Positions 62,315 to 64,000 of a DNA stretch of 64,000 bases are shown here, one piece after another. The notes beneath the pieces were generated by a model. The model was not told where the DNA came from and made no database searches. It saw only the letters and a program-made list of their open reading frames with translations. The stretch is taken from positions 124,001 to 188,000 of the forward strand of contig NZ_DGLD01000001.1 in assembly GCF_002387245.1 (NCBI RefSeq), read 5' to 3'. Each line of letters opens with the position of its first letter. Within the stretch, counting starts at the first letter, position 1. Origin of the DNA: Brevundimonas sp. UBA4553. GTDB taxonomy: Bacteria; Pseudomonadota; Alphaproteobacteria; Caulobacterales; Caulobacteraceae. Both the position numbers and the translations under genes were made by a program.

Positions 62315-62707
62315 CTAACGTCGGCGTGGGCGGCTTTTTTCAGTAAAGGCCGCCGCCACCATGGTCGCCAAGGCCGGGTTGCGCAGGAAGATCCAGCCGC
62401 CGGCCAGCGCCGCCACCGTGCCGAGCACAGGGCGCTGACGGAACAGATGGAAGGCCCGCATGCCCAGGCCTTCGGGTTCATAGTCCTCTTCCTCGTCCTC
62501 GCCCTGTGCGCGACGCACGAAGACCAGGGCGACGATCAGGGCGATCACCGCGAAGATGGCCGAGGTGATGGCCGCCGCCGCCAGCGGAACGACGACGAGG
62601 GCCAGCAGGTAGAAGACCGTGGCGCCGAGCGCCACCATGGCCACGAAGCCGGCGCCCGCCGCGACGAAGGTCGCGACGGCGCGATTGATGAGCCCCCGCC
62701 CGATCAT
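62315..62707 (-). CDS. YqjE/DUF1469-like membrane protein (phage-holin-like family)
   Basis: A 130-residue membrane protein with two strong hydrophobic helices (about 10-35 and 42-65), then a charged segment (RRAQGEDEEEDYEPEGLG) and a third weaker hydrophobic stretch (PVLGTVAALAGGWIFL). This matches the YqjE-type 'holin superfamily III' proteins, which despite the name are chromosomal stress-associated membrane proteins. Overlaps the stop of the YqjD-like gene by one base. Confidence 0.7.
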   Translation of the reverse strand: MIGRGLINRAVATFVAAGAGFVAMVALGATVFYLLALVVVPLAAAAITSAIFAVIALIVALVFVRRAQGEDEEEDYEPEGLGMRAFHLFRQRPVLGTVAALAGGWIFLRNPALATMVAAAFTEKSRPRRR

Positions 62708-63051
62708 CAGCGACGACGACCGGCGAGCAGCAGGCCGAGCACGACGCCGACGCCGAGGGCGATGGCGGTCGATTGCACCGGGCGCTCCTGTACGCGTTCG
62801 ACCACGTAGCGCTGGGCTTCTTCGAAGCGTTCGGCGGCGTCGTCGTAATATTCGCGGCCGCGCACGCGCGCGTCGTCATAGTAGCCGCGCGCCTTTTCAC
62901 GCAGTTCCTCGCCCTGTTCGCGCAGACGGGCTTCGGCGTCGGCGGCCTTGGCTTTCAGGCGCTGCGTTTCCTCGCGCGCGCCGGTCTTCAGATCCTCCTT
63001 GAGGGTCTTCAGGTCGTTCTTGATGTCTTCCCGAGCCTTGGTGGTGGCCAT
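62707..63051 (-). CDS. DUF883 (ElaB/YqjD-like) membrane-anchored protein
   Basis: A 114-residue protein: a long amphipathic, charged coil (~1-90; KAREDIKNDLKTLKEDLKTGAREETQRLKAKAADAEARLREQGEELREKARGYYDDAR) ends in a single C-terminal membrane helix (IALGVGVVLGLLLAG). E. coli YqjD/ElaB of this family associate with ribosomes at the membrane in stationary phase. First gene of a pair with the YqjE-like gene, preceded by an EcfG-type promoter. Confidence 0.85.
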   Translation of the reverse strand: MATTKAREDIKNDLKTLKEDLKTGAREETQRLKAKAADAEARLREQGEELREKARGYYDDARVRGREYYDDAAERFEEAQRYVVERVQERPVQSTAIALGVGVVLGLLLAGRRR

Positions 63052-63107
63052 GATGCGCGCTCCGCTGGATTGTAAGCTTGACGATTAGATAGAGAACCCC
63101 TGCCCCG

Positions 63108-63133
63108 AACGCCACACCGACGCCCAAGGTTCC
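63108..63133 (-). promoter_or_regulatory. EcfG/SigT-type promoter of the DUF883-YqjE-like operon
   Basis: Minus strand GGAAC (63133-63129), 17 bases, CGTT (63111-63108). Consensus with the alternative 17-base spacer. The ATG lies 57 bases downstream. Confidence 0.75.
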
Positions 63134-63220
63134 TGCAATGCAGCAAGCAAAGGGGCGTCATGCAAGGTCTGGCGCGACGGCCCGCTGGCGTCGTCAGGGG
63201 CGTCGTCCTAGAACAACGTC

Positions 63221-63877
63221 ATGACCCAATGGCTGTTCCCGCCCGCCCCGACGCCGTCCCTGCCCATACTGGACGATACGCGACGTTTTCCCGTGCGTCG
63301 CATCCTGTGCGTCGGCCAGAACTACGCCGCCCATGCGCGTGAAATGGGAGCTGATCCGTCCAAGCCGGCGCCCTTCTTCTTCGCTAAGCCGGCCGACGCC
63401 CTGGTCGTGGACGGCGCCGACCCGCTCTATCCCGCCGCGACCGCCAACCTGCACCACGAGGTCGAACTGGTCGTCGCCGTGGGCGAAGGCGGCGCTGTCG
63501 CCGGCTGGGCCGTGGGCGTCGATCTGACACGGCGTGACCTGCAGGCCGAAGCCAAGGCCAAGGGGCGGCCGTGGGAATCGGGCAAGGCCTTCGATCAGTC
63601 GGCGCCCTGCGGCCCGCTGACGCTCGGCGCCCTGCCTGACGCCGGCGCTGCGATCACGCTCAAGGTGAATGGCGAGGTGCGCCAGTCGGGCCGCCTGTCA
63701 GACATGATCTGGGACCCGGCGGGTATTCTGGCTCAGGCCGCAGAATTATGGACCCTGCAACCGGGCGACCTGATCTTCACCGGTACGCCCGAAGGCGTCG
63801 GCCCCCTGGTCCCTGGCGATCGCGTGGAGGCCAAAATCGAGGGTTTGGCTCCGCTCAGCTTCACGGTGAAGGCGTGA
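63221..63877 (+). CDS. Fumarylacetoacetate hydrolase-family protein
   Basis: A 218-residue FAH-fold enzyme. RILCVGQNYAAHAREMG, the metal-ligand HHEVELVVAVGE block, GWAVGVDLTRRDLQ, and PGDLIFTGTPEGVGPL at the C terminus are the family signatures. The short single-domain form includes acylpyruvate hydrolases and maleylpyruvate/fumarylpyruvate hydrolases. The next gene looks like a maleylacetoacetate isomerase, which points to the tyrosine or gentisate catabolic branch. GTGA overlap with that gene. Confidence 0.88.
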   Translation: MTQWLFPPAPTPSLPILDDTRRFPVRRILCVGQNYAAHAREMGADPSKPAPFFFAKPADALVVDGADPLYPAATANLHHEVELVVAVGEGGAVAGWAVGVDLTRRDLQAEAKAKGRPWESGKAFDQSAPCGPLTLGALPDAGAAITLKVNGEVRQSGRLSDMIWDPAGILAQAAELWTLQPGDLIFTGTPEGVGPLVPGDRVEAKIEGLAPLSFTVKA

Positions 63878-64000
63878 TCCTGCACGGCTATTGGCGCTCG
63901 GGCACCAGCTATCGCACACGCATCGCCCTCAACCTCAAGGGGCTGGCCTATGAGACGGCGCCCGTCGATCTGCGCACTGGCGATCAGAGGTCGGAGGCCT
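63874..64000 (+). CDS. maiA: Maleylacetoacetate isomerase/zeta-class GST, 3'-truncated by the window edge
   Basis: Only the first 42 residues are in the window: a GTG start overlapping the upstream stop, then ILHGYWRSGTSYRTRIALNLKGLAYETAPVDLRTGDQ. The RSGTSYRTRIALN stretch matches the glutathione-binding N terminus of zeta-class transferases that isomerise maleylacetoacetate or maleylpyruvate. It continues off the right edge. Coupled with the FAH-family gene. Confidence 0.8.
   Translation, partial: MILHGYWRSGTSYRTRIALNLKGLAYETAPVDLRTGDQRSEA

Overview
The window looks like a chromosomal segment of an alphaproteobacterium of the order Caulobacterales, most likely a Brevundimonas-type organism. 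The sequence is visibly very GC-rich. It carries a DivL orthologue with tyrosine at residue 550 in place of the phospho-acceptor histidine, and a ShkA-type hybrid kinase with the c-di-GMP-binding pseudo-receiver. It also has several promoters of the alphaproteobacterial general-stress type (GGAAC-N16/17-CGTT). The genus is an inference; the order is well supported. I found no rRNA, tRNA, CRISPR array, prophage or insertion sequence. Gene density is high and no gap without a gene exceeds 300 bases; the largest is 41893-42126.

Layout. 1-2.5 kb: end of ccmB (haem export), then a minus-strand group with an Smr protein, an XRE regulator, a DUF2975 membrane protein and a 38-residue membrane peptide. 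2.5-9.2 kb: plus-strand housekeeping run rdgB, hemW, rsmI, yraN, a SirB1-type protein, gshB and yifB. 9.2-12.5 kb: shkA and an AmpG-type muropeptide permease. 12.5-16.6 kb: maeB, dapF and a K+ channel with a C-terminal zinc ribbon. 16.7-21.3 kb: two tandem secreted S9 prolyl oligopeptidases separated by an inverted repeat pair. 21.3-27.3 kb: DUF1223 protein, kup, rsmB, a ChaN-like protein and a small metallopeptidase. 27.4-31.8 kb: divL, a HAD phosphatase, a glycerate-kinase-like P-loop kinase and a ferredoxin. 31.9-35.4 kb: the sdhCDAB operon (complex II) with a Fur-like box at the sdhC start. 35.5-41.9 kb: HIT and EcsC proteins, mdh, zapE, asd, rarD. 42.1-48.8 kb: secreted hydrolases and peptidases, a BaiN-like flavoprotein, a Gre-type factor and a 48-residue ORF with a perfect Shine-Dalgarno sequence. 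48.8-51.9 kb: a LysR regulator and groESL with heat-shock signals. 52-63.2 kb: envelope and stress genes. 63.2 kb to the end: a fumarylacetoacetate hydrolase family gene overlapping the start of a maleylacetoacetate isomerase (aromatic amino acid catabolism).

Working together. TCA-cycle functions (mdh, sdhCDAB, malic enzyme) are spread over the window, and divL and shkA are two nodes of the Caulobacter cell-cycle and stalk programme. The least expected signal lies between 52.5 and 63.2 kb. Five promoters matching the EcfG/SigT consensus exactly precede a PliG-like lysozyme inhibitor, a glycine-zipper lipoprotein, a diacylglycerol kinase/metallophosphoesterase pair, a DUF1328 membrane peptide and a YqjD/YqjE-like pair. 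This suggests an envelope-centred general-stress neighbourhood. One gene there, a redoxin-like lipoprotein next to dsbD, is broken by an apparent one-base deletion.
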